A DNA stretch of 64,000 bases from an uncultured Sutterella sp. (GCA_900545275.1 UQYG01000006.1:102389-166388); one strand, 5' to 3'; shown: positions 1 through 9,283, counted from the first letter of the stretch. Made by a program: numbers and translations. The notes: a model not told the origin generated them from the letters alone.

Positions 1-870
1 CGGCGCGGGAAGCTGTGCGAGTACGATGGCCACCGCCATCAGAGCGCAACCGAAGAGTTCGCGCGTCGATAGGACTTCGTTGAGGAGCACCCATCCCGCG
101 AGCACTGATACCACGCTCTCGAGACTCAGAATGAGGCTCGCCACGGTCGGATTCATGCCGCGCTGTCCCACCACTTGCAGGGTGTAGGCGATGCCGTTGC
201 TCATGATCCCCGCCCAGAGGATCGGCAGAAGTGCGCCGTGGATGCCCTCCCAGGTGGGCGTTTCAAAGACGAGCGCCATGACGAGCGCGATGAGACCGCC
301 GCACCAGAACTGTCCCCAGGCGAGCGTCACGCCGTCGATCTTGGTGACGAAGTGGGCGATGACGAGAATGTGAATGGAGAAGGCCAGTGCACAGGTGAGG
401 ACGTAAAGGTCGCCGAGTTCGACCGTGAGGGATCCCGTCATGCAGAGCTCCCACAAACCAGCGACCGCAAAGAGAACGCCCACGACGATGTAGCGGTGAA
501 CGATGTGCCCGACGAAGAGACCGAGGAGCGGCACGATGACGATGTAGAGCGACGTGATGAAGCCTGCCTTTCCCACCTCGGTGTCGTGCACGAGTCCGAA
601 CTGCTGAAAGCTTTCTCCTGCGAATAGGCAGAGTCCGCAGAAGAAGGCGCCGAGGAGGAAGGTTTTCCCCAGGGATGCGGGTGCGCTCTCGCGCTTTCTG
701 CGGTAGAGAACGAAGGGCGTCAGAAAGAGGGCGCCCAGCAGTGTGCGGCAGGCTGTGAAGGTGAAGGGGCCGACGTGATCCATCCCCACGGCCTGGGCGA
801 CGAAGGAGCAGCCCCAGATGAGGGCGGTGAGGAAAAGAAGAAGAGATTGTCGGAGCGTAAACGCGTTCAT
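1..870 (-). CDS. EamA/DMT-family transporter, partial
   Basis: This is an inner-membrane drug/metabolite transporter superfamily protein. 290 codons are visible from ATG at 870 and the gene runs off the left edge of the window, so the extreme C-terminus is missing. The translation begins MNAFTLRQSLLLFLTALIWG and is strongly hydrophobic, with about ten membrane segments arranged as two EamA repeats. The first repeat contains the usual ALIWGCSFVAQ start, and the second has TLAWGQFWCGG and a late SLILSLESV motif. These features are typical of the YdcZ/RhaT-like EamA group, whose substrate cannot be predicted. It is divergent from mgtE and separated from it by about 200 bp. Confidence 0.88.
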   Translation of the reverse strand, partial: MNAFTLRQSLLLFLTALIWGCSFVAQAVGMDHVGPFTFTACRTLLGALFLTPFVLYRRKRESAPASLGKTFLLGAFFCGLCLFAGESFQQFGLVHDTEVGKAGFITSLYIVIVPLLGLFVGHIVHRYIVVGVLFAVAGLWELCMTGSLTVELGDLYVLTCALAFSIHILVIAHFVTKIDGVTLAWGQFWCGGLIALVMALVFETPTWEGIHGALLPILWAGIMSNGIAYTLQVVGQRGMNPTVASLILSLESVVSVLAGWVLLNEVLSTRELFGCALMAVAIVLAQLPAP

Positions 871-1022
871 GGGCTTTGCAAAAGTCGCTGCAGGAAAATC
901 CGAAAATTGTAGCGCAGGCGTCTTCGGTCGATTCCCGGGAAAAGGAAGAGGTTTCCCGCTCGGCGTGTGCAAAAGTCAAGCAAAGCTGCGCGTTTCCCCG
1001 TACAATCCGCACGTGTTCCCGC

Positions 1023-1043
1023 CGCGAAACTCCTTTTCGCGGG
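1023..1043 (+). promoter_or_regulatory. hairpin in the mgtE leader, next to the SD
   Basis: CCGCGAAA and TTTCGCGG form an 8-bp stem that ends about 14 nt before the AAGGAGG of mgtE. A TACAAT at 1001-1006 could be the -10 box. The hairpin is too short to be a known Mg2+ sensor (M-box), so it is reported only as a possible translational or processing element. Confidence 0.3.
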
Positions 1044-1068
1044 ATGTTCGGCAAAGAAGGAGGCAGAC

Positions 1069-2577
1069 GTGCAAAACCGTGAAGATCAGGAAGTCCGGGA
1101 AGGATTTCGTTCCGCGGCCGACGCGGCGCGCGACTCCGACGAGGCGAGCCGTGCGCTCGCACGCATCCAGCAGGTGCTCGATGAGGATCGGGAACATCCG
1201 AGTGAAGAAGGGGAAAAGCATTCCGACTCGGATAAAGGAGGCGGATATCGTCTGAGTCTCACGGCGGCCATGGAACTGCGTCGCATTCTCGAGCCGCTCC
1301 ACCCCGCAGACATTGCCTGGATCCTCGAAGCCCTTCCCGTCGATGACCGTCTCGTGGTGTGGGAACTCGTCAAGAGCGAGTCCGACGGCGACATTCTCGT
1401 CGAAGTGAACGACGGCGTGCGTGAAACGCTGATCGAGGCGATGGACCGAGACGAACTCGTCGACGCCGTCGAAACCCTCGATACGGACGAAATCGCGGAC
1501 CTCGTCGACGATCTGCCGCCAGACGTGATGGCGGAAGTTCAGGAAGGCTTGAGCCACGAAGAGCGCGCTCAGTTGCGCGCGGCCATGTCCTATCCGGAAG
1601 ATTCCGTCGGTTCGCGCATGGACTTCGAACTCGTCTCCATCCGCGAGGAAGCGACGGTGGAAGTGGTGTTGCAGTACTTTCGCCGTCTCGCCGAAATTCC
1701 GGACCATCTCGACCAGGTGTTCGTGGTCGACCGTGCGGGGCACTTCAAGGGGTCGCTCTCGCTCACGCAGATTCTGACGAGCGATCCAAGCCGCCATGTG
1801 CGCGAGCTCATGCGAAAGGACATCCTCACGCTCAATCCTCTCGACGACGCAAGCGACGCGGCGCAGGCATTCGAACGCTACGACCTCGTGAGCGCTCCCG
1901 TGGTGGACGAGGCCGGTCGCCTCGTCGGCCGTCTGACCGTCGACGAAATGGTCGACGTCATCCGTGAGGAAAGTGAGGAGGACGCCTTCGCCGCCGTGGG
2001 TCTGGACGACGAACAGGACATTTTCGCAAGCGTCTGGGAAACGGCCAAGAGCCGTTGGGTGTGGCTCGGGATCAATCTCTGCACGGCTTTTTTTGCGTCC
2101 CGCGTCATTTCGGCTTTCGACGGCACGATCGAGCGCGTCGTGGCGCTCGCCGCCCTCATGCCGATCGTGGCGGGAATGGCCGGGAACTCGGGCAATCAGA
2201 CGTTGACGCTTCTCGTTCGCTCGCTCGCCATGGGGCAGGTGACGGACGCCAACAAGAGCGATCTGCTCAAAAAAGAAGTGGCGGTGGCCGTCATCAACGG
2301 TCTCGTCTGGGGGGTGATCGCGGCGCTTTGCGCCTGGGCCCTCTATTGGGACACGCCCGAAGGGCTGATGCTCGGCGTCGTGATGTTCCTTGCGATGTTG
2401 CTCAACATCATCGTGGGCGCCGTCGTGGGGCTTGCCGTGCCGTTGCTTCTGCGCTATTTCGGACGCGACCCGGCCATGGGCGGGTCGGTCCTATTGACTT
2501 TCACGACGGACTCGGGTGGTTTTCTCATCTTCCTGGGGTTGGCTACCTTCTTCTTCCGCAACGTTCCCGCCGTCTGA
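1069..2577 (+). CDS. mgtE: magnesium transporter MgtE
   Basis: MgtE is a homodimeric inner-membrane Mg2+ channel gated by its cytosolic domains. The 502-residue protein has the family layout: an N-terminal helical superhelix domain (LRRILEPLHPADIAWIL, then repeated DLVDDLPPD units), a pair of CBS domains around the middle (RELMRKDILTLNP and a SAPVVDEAGRLVG type strand), and five membrane helices in the last ~190 residues, including the conserved PIVAGMAGNSGNQ pore segment. The start was set at GTG 1069 because AAGGAGG lies at 1057-1063 with good spacing. An upstream in-frame ATG at 967 has no SD and would add a low-complexity leader. The gene appears monocistronic. Confidence 0.95.
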   Translation: MQNREDQEVREGFRSAADAARDSDEASRALARIQQVLDEDREHPSEEGEKHSDSDKGGGYRLSLTAAMELRRILEPLHPADIAWILEALPVDDRLVVWELVKSESDGDILVEVNDGVRETLIEAMDRDELVDAVETLDTDEIADLVDDLPPDVMAEVQEGLSHEERAQLRAAMSYPEDSVGSRMDFELVSIREEATVEVVLQYFRRLAEIPDHLDQVFVVDRAGHFKGSLSLTQILTSDPSRHVRELMRKDILTLNPLDDASDAAQAFERYDLVSAPVVDEAGRLVGRLTVDEMVDVIREESEEDAFAAVGLDDEQDIFASVWETAKSRWVWLGINLCTAFFASRVISAFDGTIERVVALAALMPIVAGMAGNSGNQTLTLLVRSLAMGQVTDANKSDLLKKEVAVAVINGLVWGVIAALCAWALYWDTPEGLMLGVVMFLAMLLNIIVGAVVGLAVPLLLRYFGRDPAMGGSVLLTFTTDSGGFLIFLGLATFFFRNVPAV

Positions 2578-2592
2578 TGGGGCGCGAGACGC

Positions 2593-2883
2593 TCAGAGGT
2601 CGCCGAAGAGGCGCTTGAGGTCGTCCAATCCCGCGTGTTTTTCCTTCGCGCCCGTGCGGCGGCTTTCCTCTTCCGTAATTTCGTGCGACGTGTAGTTTTC
2701 CTCGATCTCGTCGCGCCAGAAGCTGGCCGGATGAGCGCTCGTCAGAAAGCGTTCCGCCGTCTCGCGGCCCACGTTTTCATAGCGCACGAGTCGGCGGGTG
2801 TCAAATTCGATGTCCAACACCCGGGCGCGGGCGTCATACCCGGCCGAACGAATGCCGCCCCGGAAAATGTTTCGACGTTCCAT
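2593..2883 (-). CDS. KTSC-domain protein
   Basis: This is a 96-residue protein whose residues 10-75 match the KTSC domain, named for its similarity to the C-terminus of lysyl-tRNA synthetase. Visible landmarks are IRSAGYDARARVLDIEF, a VRYENV strand-turn and the SFWRDEIEENY end. KTSC proteins are small, probably nucleic-acid binding, and have no established role. The charged tail (EESRRTGAKEKHAGLDDLKRLF) is not part of the domain. It is convergent with mgtE, with only 15 bp between the stop codons. Confidence 0.75.
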   Translation of the reverse strand: MERRNIFRGGIRSAGYDARARVLDIEFDTRRLVRYENVGRETAERFLTSAHPASFWRDEIEENYTSHEITEEESRRTGAKEKHAGLDDLKRLFGDL

Positions 2884-3112
2884 CAGAATCCCTCCTTGTC
2901 GATGCGCATACCTATTCCCATTCTAGGCCGCCCGAGGAGCGTTGTGGCCGCGGAAACCGCATCGGAGGGCGGGACTTCTCCCACAAAAGCCGAAATTTTT
3001 GTTACTCTCCGACTGTGGGGGCGCCGAAAAGAACCGTGCGCTCTTTTTTCTTTTGTCCGTTTGGAATTGCCGTCCCGCGATTTTTTGCGGGCGTGAAGAG
3101 GGGTTTTGTTTC

Positions 3113-3958
3113 GTGTCGTCGGGTCGAGCTTACCAACTGTTGAGCGAATGGGCGTTGCCGCTTGCCGCGGTCGCGGCCGCCATGGGCGTGCTCGCCTTCG
3201 GCGCCGAAAACGCCCGTCGCGTGCCGCCCGACGTGTTTCCCTCCGTTCCCGTGCAGACGGTGCCCTATCCCGCGGTCGAGCAGGAGACCGCAGCGCCGGA
3301 TGGTCCTGACGTCGTGGCTGCGGATCACCCCGATGCGCTTCGGCTCGATCGGGCCGAAGCCGGCGTCGCGCGCTACATCGAGCGAAGCTACCGCGTACCC
3401 TCGGACCGGGCCCGGCTCGTTACGCAATGGGCGGTGGAAATCGGCAAGGTCAAGGACCTCGATCCCCTTCTCATTCTGGCGGTAGTCGCCGTCGAGTCGA
3501 GTTTCAATCCGCAGGCCCGAAGCGGCGCGGGCGCCGAAGGCCTCATGCAGGTGATGACGAAAGTGCACCTTGACAAATTCCGCGCTTTCGGCGGTGCGGG
3601 CGCGGCGCTCGAGGCCTACCCGAACATGGTGGTGGGAAGCGAGATTCTGCGTGGTCTCATCGAGCGGACGGGAAGCGTCTCCAAGGCCCTCAAGTGGTAT
3701 TCGGGTGCGGCCAATCACGCAAGCGACTACGGTTACGGCAAGAAGGTGCTCCTCGAACGAAGCCGCCTCGTAGAGGCGGCGAGCGGTCATCCCGACAAGG
3801 CGGTTGCGCTTCTCAAGAACAAGCGTCAGGGGGCGACCTACGCCTCGTCCGTCAAGGAGCAAAAGCTCTCTTACGAGGTCTGGACGAACATGCGCGAAGA
3901 ACGCGGACTTCGTGTCGTGACGCCCTCGGAGCGCCGCATTGAAGAGCCTTCCGTTTGA
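3113..3958 (+). CDS. lytic transglycosylase, SLT domain
   Basis: This is a predicted periplasmic or membrane-anchored murein lytic transglycosylase of 281 residues. A hydrophobic N-terminal segment (ALPLAAVAAAMGVLAF) looks like a signal anchor. The SLT goose-lysozyme-like domain occupies roughly residues 100-240, with the catalytic Glu in AVVAVESSFNP and the family motifs GAEGLMQVM and LKWYSGA. It would cleave the MurNAc-GlcNAc bond and form 1,6-anhydro-MurNAc ends. The GTG start at 3113 was chosen because GAAGAGGGG lies just upstream; an upstream extension to 2942 lacks both a signal sequence and an SD. It is convergent with rsmE, with the two genes abutting. Confidence 0.88.
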   Translation: MSSGRAYQLLSEWALPLAAVAAAMGVLAFGAENARRVPPDVFPSVPVQTVPYPAVEQETAAPDGPDVVAADHPDALRLDRAEAGVARYIERSYRVPSDRARLVTQWAVEIGKVKDLDPLLILAVVAVESSFNPQARSGAGAEGLMQVMTKVHLDKFRAFGGAGAALEAYPNMVVGSEILRGLIERTGSVSKALKWYSGAANHASDYGYGKKVLLERSRLVEAASGHPDKAVALLKNKRQGATYASSVKEQKLSYEVWTNMREERGLRVVTPSERRIEEPSV

Positions 3959-4681
3959 TCAGAGGCCGAAGTCGCCGTAGAGGGTATTGATCCATGCGGC
4001 GGCGGCAAGCCCTGCGGTTTCAGTACGCAGAACACGGGGACCCAAAAGGGTCGGGCTCCAGCCCGCTTCTTCGGCCGCCTTCAATTCTTCCGGTGAAAAG
4101 CCGCCTTCGGGCCCCACGGCGAAGAGAACGCTGCGGGGCGTTTTTGTGTGCGTTCCGCGCTTTGCCCCCGGCGCGAGAATGAGTTTCAGATCCCCTTCGA
4201 GCGCAAAGGCTTCCTTGAGCGAAAGGGCCGCGACTTCGGGAAGACGGTTTCGGCCGCATTGTTCGCAGGCGGCGCGCACGGTCTCGCGACATTTTTCAAG
4301 CCTTTTTTCCAACCGTTCGCCGGAGAGTTTCGTCACGCTGCGCTGCGCGGGAACGAGAACGATGCGCGCGACGCCGAGCTCGGTCGCCTTTTCGACGATC
4401 CAATCCATTTTCTCGGGCGTCACCTGCGCCTGAACGAGCGTCATCATCACAGGGGACTCTCGGTCGTCGGGCGCTTGCCCTTCGATCGTTACGAAGGCGC
4501 GCTTCCCGTCAAAGGATACGCGGCCCGTCCAGACGCGGCCCGATCCGTTGAAAAGCACCACGCTTTCGCCTGCGGCAAGCCGCAGGGCGCGCCCCGCGTG
4601 ATGAGCCGTCTTGGGCGGAAGTTCGATGGTGCCGCAGAAGTAGGCGTCGGGACGGTCAACGAAAAAGCGGGGGAGAGCCAT
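3959..4681 (-). CDS. rsmE: 16S rRNA m3U1498 methyltransferase RsmE
   Basis: RsmE uses SAM to methylate N3 of U1498 in helix 44 of 16S rRNA. The 240-residue product starts MALPRFFVD, contains the N-terminal PUA-like RNA-binding region, and ends with the SPOUT-knot signatures FAVGPEGGFSPEE and GPRVLRTETAGLAA, which form the SAM-binding deep trefoil knot. The start at 4681 gives the usual family length (E. coli RsmE is about 243 aa); longer readings upstream add unrelated sequence. It is divergent from tkt. Confidence 0.95.
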   Translation of the reverse strand: MALPRFFVDRPDAYFCGTIELPPKTAHHAGRALRLAAGESVVLFNGSGRVWTGRVSFDGKRAFVTIEGQAPDDRESPVMMTLVQAQVTPEKMDWIVEKATELGVARIVLVPAQRSVTKLSGERLEKRLEKCRETVRAACEQCGRNRLPEVAALSLKEAFALEGDLKLILAPGAKRGTHTKTPRSVLFAVGPEGGFSPEELKAAEEAGWSPTLLGPRVLRTETAGLAAAAWINTLYGDFGL

Positions 4682-4857
4682 GGCGGGGAAAGAAAAAGGA
4701 AGCAGGGACAGACAGTCTAGCAGGACGGGGCAGAAAACCACGTCTTGGAGAGCGTTCCTTCTGTGGGAAAAGAGGCTGTTTCGGTTAAAATGATCTTCTG
4801 TCCGGAAACGGCGTCCGCCGTTTTCTCTTACTACCTTCCTTTTCGTATTCAAACGAT

Positions 4858-6870
4858 ATGTCCTCTACCGTTACCCCGCAGACGATGGCCAACGCCATCC
4901 GTGCGCTTTCGATGGATGCCGTGCAGAAGGCCAAGTCCGGTCACCCCGGGATGCCCATGGGCATGGCCGACATCGCCACGGCGCTTTGGAGCCGCCATCT
5001 CCGCTACAATCCCGTCGACCCGAAGTGGGTCGGCCGCGACCGCTTCATTTTGTCGAACGGCCACGGCTCGATGCTGCAGTATTCGCTGCTGCACCTGACG
5101 GGTTACGACCTCACGATGGAGGATCTGAAGTCGTTTCGTCAGCTCCACAGCAAGACGCCGGGACATCCCGAAGTGGACGTGACGCCGGGCGTGGAAACGA
5201 CGACGGGCCCGCTCGGGCAGGGGATCGCCAACGGCGTCGGGATGGCGCTTGCCGAAAAGATGCTCGCTGCCGAATTCAATCGCGAAGGCTTCCCCGTCAT
5301 CGACAACCGCACCTACGTCTTTTTGGGCGACGGTTGCATGATGGAAGGCATCAGCCACGAAGTCTGCTCGCTCGCGGGCGTCTGGCAGTTGAATAAGCTC
5401 ATCGCGCTATACGACGACAACGGAATTTCGATCGACGGCAACGTCAAGGGCTGGTTCGGCGACGACACGCGCGGCCGCTTTGAAGCGTACGGCTGGAACG
5501 TGATCGGTCCGGTGGACGGTCACGACATCGAAGCCGTCTCCGCCGCCATTGATGAGGCCAAGAAGTCGGAAACGAAGCCGACTCTCATCATCTGCCGCAC
5601 GACGATCGGCAAGGGTTCGCCCAACCGTGCCGGCACGGCCAAGGTGCACGGCGAAGCGCTCGGCGACGAGGAAATCGCCCTGACGCGCGAAGCGATCGGT
5701 TGGCCTTATCCGCCCTTCGAAGTGCCTGAGGAGGTTTATGCCGCCTGGGACCATCGCGAAGAAGGGGCCCGCATCGAAGGTGAGTGGAAGAAGCTCTACG
5801 AAGGCTACCGCGCCGCGTATCCGGAACTTGCCGACGAACTCGAACGACGTCTTGCCGGCGACCTTCCCGAAAACTGGAGCGACACGGTGATGGAGGCGCT
5901 TTGCGCCGCGCAGGAAGCGCAGGAAACCATCGCCACCCGCAAGGCGAGTCAGAAGGCTCTCAATGCGCTCGCGCCCGCTCTGCCGGAACTCTTCGGCGGC
6001 TCGGCCGACCTGACGGGGTCGAACCTGACGAACTGGAAGGGCGTCGAAACGCTGACGGCCGATCACATGACGGGCCGTCACGCGAGTTATGGCGTGCGTG
6101 AATTCGGCATGTCCGCCATCCTCAACGGCATTGCTCTCTACGGCGGCTTCATTCCCTACGCCGCCACCTTCCTCACTTTCTCGGACTACTCGCGCAACGC
6201 CCTGCGCATGTCCGCGCTGATGAAGCAGCGCGTTATCAACGTCTTCACGCACGATTCGATCGGTCTCGGTGAAGACGGTCCGACGCACCAGTCGGTCGAA
6301 CACGTTCCTTCGCTTCGTCTCATTCCCGGTATGGATGTCTGGCGTCCCTGCGACACGATCGAATCGATCGTCGCCTGGGCGAGCGCCATTGAACGCAAGG
6401 ACGGTCCCTCCTCTCTCATCTTCACGCGTCAGAACGTTCCCTTTATCGATCGCGATGAAGTCGACGCCGATGCGATCGCCAAGGGAGGCTACGTCGCGCT
6501 CGAGTCGCCTGCGGGTGCCGACGCGATCGACGTCATTCTCCTCGCCACGGGTTCCGAAGTGGGCCTTGCCGTCGAAGCGCGTAAAGCTCTCGCGGCTCAG
6601 AACATTCAGGCCCGCGTCGTGAGCATGCCCTGCACGAGCCGCTTCGACGCCTGCGATGAAGAGTACCGCAAGAGCGTGCTGCCTTCGGGCGTTCCCGTTC
6701 TCGCGATCGAAGCTGCGCGCACCGACCTCTGGTGGAAGTACGTCGGCTGCAAGGGCGACGTACTCGGCATCGACCGCTTCGGCGAAAGCGCTCCCGCGGG
6801 CGTTCTCTGGTCGTACTTCGGCTTTACGGTCGACAATGTCGTCGCCCGCGTTGAAAAACTCCTTCACTGA
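4858..6870 (+). CDS. tkt: transketolase
   Basis: This is a thiamine-diphosphate enzyme of the non-oxidative pentose phosphate pathway that moves two-carbon units between ketoses and aldoses. At 670 residues it is full length. The TPP/Mg motif GDGCMMEG lies at residues 157-164 and is followed about 25 residues later by DDN. SGHPGMPMGMA near residue 30 and the GEDGPTHQSVEH segment in the pyrimidine-binding domain are diagnostic. ATG 4858 lies at the usual N-terminus (MSSTVTPQTMANAIRALSMD). It begins a tkt-gap-pgk cluster, an arrangement seen in many betaproteobacteria. Confidence 0.97.
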   Translation: MSSTVTPQTMANAIRALSMDAVQKAKSGHPGMPMGMADIATALWSRHLRYNPVDPKWVGRDRFILSNGHGSMLQYSLLHLTGYDLTMEDLKSFRQLHSKTPGHPEVDVTPGVETTTGPLGQGIANGVGMALAEKMLAAEFNREGFPVIDNRTYVFLGDGCMMEGISHEVCSLAGVWQLNKLIALYDDNGISIDGNVKGWFGDDTRGRFEAYGWNVIGPVDGHDIEAVSAAIDEAKKSETKPTLIICRTTIGKGSPNRAGTAKVHGEALGDEEIALTREAIGWPYPPFEVPEEVYAAWDHREEGARIEGEWKKLYEGYRAAYPELADELERRLAGDLPENWSDTVMEALCAAQEAQETIATRKASQKALNALAPALPELFGGSADLTGSNLTNWKGVETLTADHMTGRHASYGVREFGMSAILNGIALYGGFIPYAATFLTFSDYSRNALRMSALMKQRVINVFTHDSIGLGEDGPTHQSVEHVPSLRLIPGMDVWRPCDTIESIVAWASAIERKDGPSSLIFTRQNVPFIDRDEVDADAIAKGGYVALESPAGADAIDVILLATGSEVGLAVEARKALAAQNIQARVVSMPCTSRFDACDEEYRKSVLPSGVPVLAIEAARTDLWWKYVGCKGDVLGIDRFGESAPAGVLWSYFGFTVDNVVARVEKLLH

Positions 6871-6881
6871 GATCCATTTTT

Positions 6882-6906
6882 GCGCCGCGCCGGTTTACGG
6901 CGCGGC
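6882..6906 (+). repeat. GC-rich hairpin between tkt and gap
   Basis: GCCGCGCCG and CGGCGCGGC form a 9-bp stem around GTTTA. No U-tract follows on the plus strand. It is more likely an mRNA-stability or processing hairpin inside the tkt-gap transcript than a terminator. Confidence 0.35.
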
Positions 6907-6932
6907 CTCCAACTTTCAAAGGAAATCCTCCG

Positions 6933-7949
6933 ATGACCATTCGTGTTGCCATTACCGGTTTCGGCCGCATCGGCCGCAACGTTCTTCGCGCCCACTATGA
7001 AAACGGCAAGAAGCACGACATCGAAATCGTCGCCATCAACGCCACGGGCGACCTGGAAACGAACGCTCACCTCCTTCGCTACGACTCCTGCCACGGCCGC
7101 TTCAACGGCGACGTCCGCACGGAAGGGAAGGACTGGCTCATCGTCAACGGCGACCGCATCCGCGCCTTCTCGACGCGCGATCCGCGCGAACTCCCCTGGG
7201 GCGAGCTCGGCATCGACGTCGTGATGGAATGCACGGGCGCCTTCAATTCGAAGGAAAAGAGCCAGGTGCACCTCGATCAGGGCGCCAAGAAGGTTCTTCT
7301 TTCGGCTCCCGGCAAGACCGCCGACGCGACCGTCGTCTACGGCGTCAACCACAACGTTCTCAAGGCCACCGACCAGGTCGTCTCGAACGCCTCCTGCACG
7401 ACGAACTGCCTCGCGCCCGTCGTCAAGCCCCTTCATGAAAAGCTCGGCATCGAACGCGGTCTCATGACGACCATTCACGCCTACACGAACGACCAGGTGC
7501 TTACCGACGTCTATCACAAGGACATGCGCCGCGCCCGTGCTGCCACGCAGTCGATGATTCCGACAAAGACGGGCGCCGCGGCCGCGGTGGGCAAGGTTCT
7601 TCCCGAACTCAACGGTCTCTTGGACGGATTCGCCGTTCGTGTTCCCACGATCAACGTGAGCTTCGTTGACCTCACCTTCATCCCGAAGCGCGAAACCACC
7701 GTTGAAGAAGTGAACGCCATCATGAAGGCCGCCGCCGAATCCGACGAACTTTGCGGCGTTCTCGGCTACAACGAACTTCCGCTCGTTTCCTGCGACTTCA
7801 ACCACGATCCGCACAGCTCGACGTTCGATGCCACGCTCACGAAGGTTTCGGGCGGCCGCCTTGTGAAGGTCACGGCCTGGTACGACAACGAATGGGGTTT
7901 TTCGCAGCGCATGCTTGACACGGCTTGCGCCATGATGGCCGCTAAGTAA
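6933..7949 (+). CDS. gap: glyceraldehyde-3-phosphate dehydrogenase, type I
   Basis: This 338-residue GAPDH interconverts glyceraldehyde-3-phosphate and 1,3-bisphosphoglycerate. It has the Rossmann start GFGRIGR at residues 10-16, the active-site SNASCTTN with catalytic Cys155, and the C-terminal WYDNEWG. The segment after the second beta strand reads INATGD. Ala37 occupies the position that is Asp32 in classical NAD-dependent enzymes (Bacillus numbering), and an Ala there is a feature of the NADP-preferring GapB type. Cofactor use is therefore uncertain. AAGGAAAT precedes ATG 6933. The gene lies between tkt and pgk. Confidence 0.96.
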   Translation: MTIRVAITGFGRIGRNVLRAHYENGKKHDIEIVAINATGDLETNAHLLRYDSCHGRFNGDVRTEGKDWLIVNGDRIRAFSTRDPRELPWGELGIDVVMECTGAFNSKEKSQVHLDQGAKKVLLSAPGKTADATVVYGVNHNVLKATDQVVSNASCTTNCLAPVVKPLHEKLGIERGLMTTIHAYTNDQVLTDVYHKDMRRARAATQSMIPTKTGAAAAVGKVLPELNGLLDGFAVRVPTINVSFVDLTFIPKRETTVEEVNAIMKAAAESDELCGVLGYNELPLVSCDFNHDPHSSTFDATLTKVSGGRLVKVTAWYDNEWGFSQRMLDTACAMMAAK

Positions 7950-7974
7950 TTTTCCCTTGCGGAAAGGGAATCCA

Positions 7975-8007
7975 GGAACCGACGGTATCGTCGGTTCCTT
8001 CCATTTT
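7975..8007 (+). terminator. hairpin between gap and pgk (attenuator or terminator)
   Basis: GGAACCGACG and CGTCGGTTCC form a perfect 10-bp stem with loop GTAT, followed by TTCCATTTT. The tail is only moderately U-rich, so partial termination that sets the gap/pgk ratio is more likely than a full stop. Confidence 0.55.
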
Positions 8008-8029
8008 GGATGACGTAGAGGAATTTTCG

Positions 8030-9226
8030 ATGAAAGTGAAGACTCTTGAAGCGCTGGCGAAGTCCGGCGCCCTCCGTGGCCGTCGCGTTCTGATCCGCAG
8101 CGACCTCAATGCGCCGCACGATGCGGAAGGCCGCATCACGAACGAAGCCCGTCTTGTGGCGAGCGTTCCCGCCATCCGCATGGCGCTCGATGCGGGAGCG
8201 GCCGTCATGGTGACGAGCCACCGCGGCCGTCCGACGGAAGGCACGCTCAATCCCGAAGACTCGCTCGCGGGCATCGCACGCCGCATGGGCGAACTTCTCG
8301 GCTGTGAGATGCCGCTCGTCGCCGATTGGGTCGACGGCGTCCAGATCGAACCGGGTCAGGTCGTGATGCTGGAAAACTGCCGCTGCAACGTCGGCGAAAA
8401 GAAGTGCGACGAATCGCTCTCGAAGAAGTACGCCGCGCTCTGCGACGTCTTCGTCAACGACGCTTTCGGCACGGCGCATCGCGCCCAGGCTTCGACCGTG
8501 GGTGTCGCCCGCTACGCTGAAGTGGCCTGCGCCGGTCCCCTGATGGCCGCGGAAATCGATGCGCTCACGAAGGCCGTGGAAGAGGCCGCGCATCCGCTCG
8601 TCGCGATCGTCGGCGGCTCCAAGGTCTCGACGAAACTCACGATTCTCTCGAACCTCGCCGAAAAGGTCGATCAGCTCATCGTCGGGGGCGGCATCCTCAA
8701 CACCTTCCTCCTTGCCGCCGGCAAGTCCGTCGGCAAGTCGCTCTGCGAACCCGACCTCGTCGACGAATGCCGCCGCGTGCTCGACATTCTCGCCAAGAAG
8801 GGCGCGAGCCTGCCGATGCCCGTCGACGTGGTGGTCGCCAAGGCCTTCGCCGAAGACGCCGAACACCGCGTCGCCGATGTCGACGACGTCCGTGAAGACG
8901 AGATGATTCTCGACGTCGGTCCCAAGACCGCGGCGATGTTGGGCGACCTTCTGCGCAATGCCGGCACGATCGTCTGGAACGGCCCGGTCGGCGTCTTCGA
9001 AATGGCACCCTATGCCGAAGGCACGAAGGCCCTTGCCGACGCAATCGCCGAAGCGACCGAACGCGGCGCCTTCTCGATTGCCGGCGGCGGCGACACGGTT
9101 GCGGCCGTTTCGAAGTTCGGCGTGGCCGACCGCGTGAGCTACATTTCGACGGGCGGCGGCGCCTTCCTGGAGTTCCTCGAGGGCAAGAAGCTCCCCGCCG
9201 TCGCGATTCTCGAAGAACGCGCCTGA
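8030..9226 (+). CDS. pgk: phosphoglycerate kinase
   Basis: This enzyme transfers phosphate between 1,3-bisphosphoglycerate and ADP in the step after GAPDH. The 398-residue protein carries the N-domain substrate loop RSDLNAPHD near residue 20, the conserved TSHRGRP, NDAFGTAHRA and GGSKVSTK motifs, and the C-terminal nucleotide site ending in GGGDTVAAV and STGGGAFLE. ATG 8030 gives the normal family N-terminus and has AGAGGAA upstream; a start at 8006 would add eight extra residues. A strong terminator follows. Confidence 0.96.
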   Translation: MKVKTLEALAKSGALRGRRVLIRSDLNAPHDAEGRITNEARLVASVPAIRMALDAGAAVMVTSHRGRPTEGTLNPEDSLAGIARRMGELLGCEMPLVADWVDGVQIEPGQVVMLENCRCNVGEKKCDESLSKKYAALCDVFVNDAFGTAHRAQASTVGVARYAEVACAGPLMAAEIDALTKAVEEAAHPLVAIVGGSKVSTKLTILSNLAEKVDQLIVGGGILNTFLLAAGKSVGKSLCEPDLVDECRRVLDILAKKGASLPMPVDVVVAKAFAEDAEHRVADVDDVREDEMILDVGPKTAAMLGDLLRNAGTIVWNGPVGVFEMAPYAEGTKALADAIAEATERGAFSIAGGGDTVAAVSKFGVADRVSYISTGGGAFLEFLEGKKLPAVAILEERA

Positions 9227-9250
9227 CGCTTCAGATACACACGAAAACGA

Positions 9251-9283
9251 GGTTGCTCTCCAAGGGGAGAGCAACCTTTTCTT
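9251..9283 (+). terminator. intrinsic terminator after pgk
   Basis: GGTTGCTCTCC and GGAGAGCAACC form an 11-bp perfect stem with loop AAGG, followed by TTTTCTT. Confidence 0.85.

Noticed and set aside
1023..1068. M-box magnesium riboswitch before mgtE
   Set aside because: The leader has one short hairpin and is too small for the M-box; no matching motifs are seen.
7942..8007. A second possible hairpin TTTCCCTTGCGGAAAGGGAA after gap as a separate terminator
   Set aside because: Short and with no U-tract of its own; the stronger GGAACCGACG hairpin next to it was reported instead.
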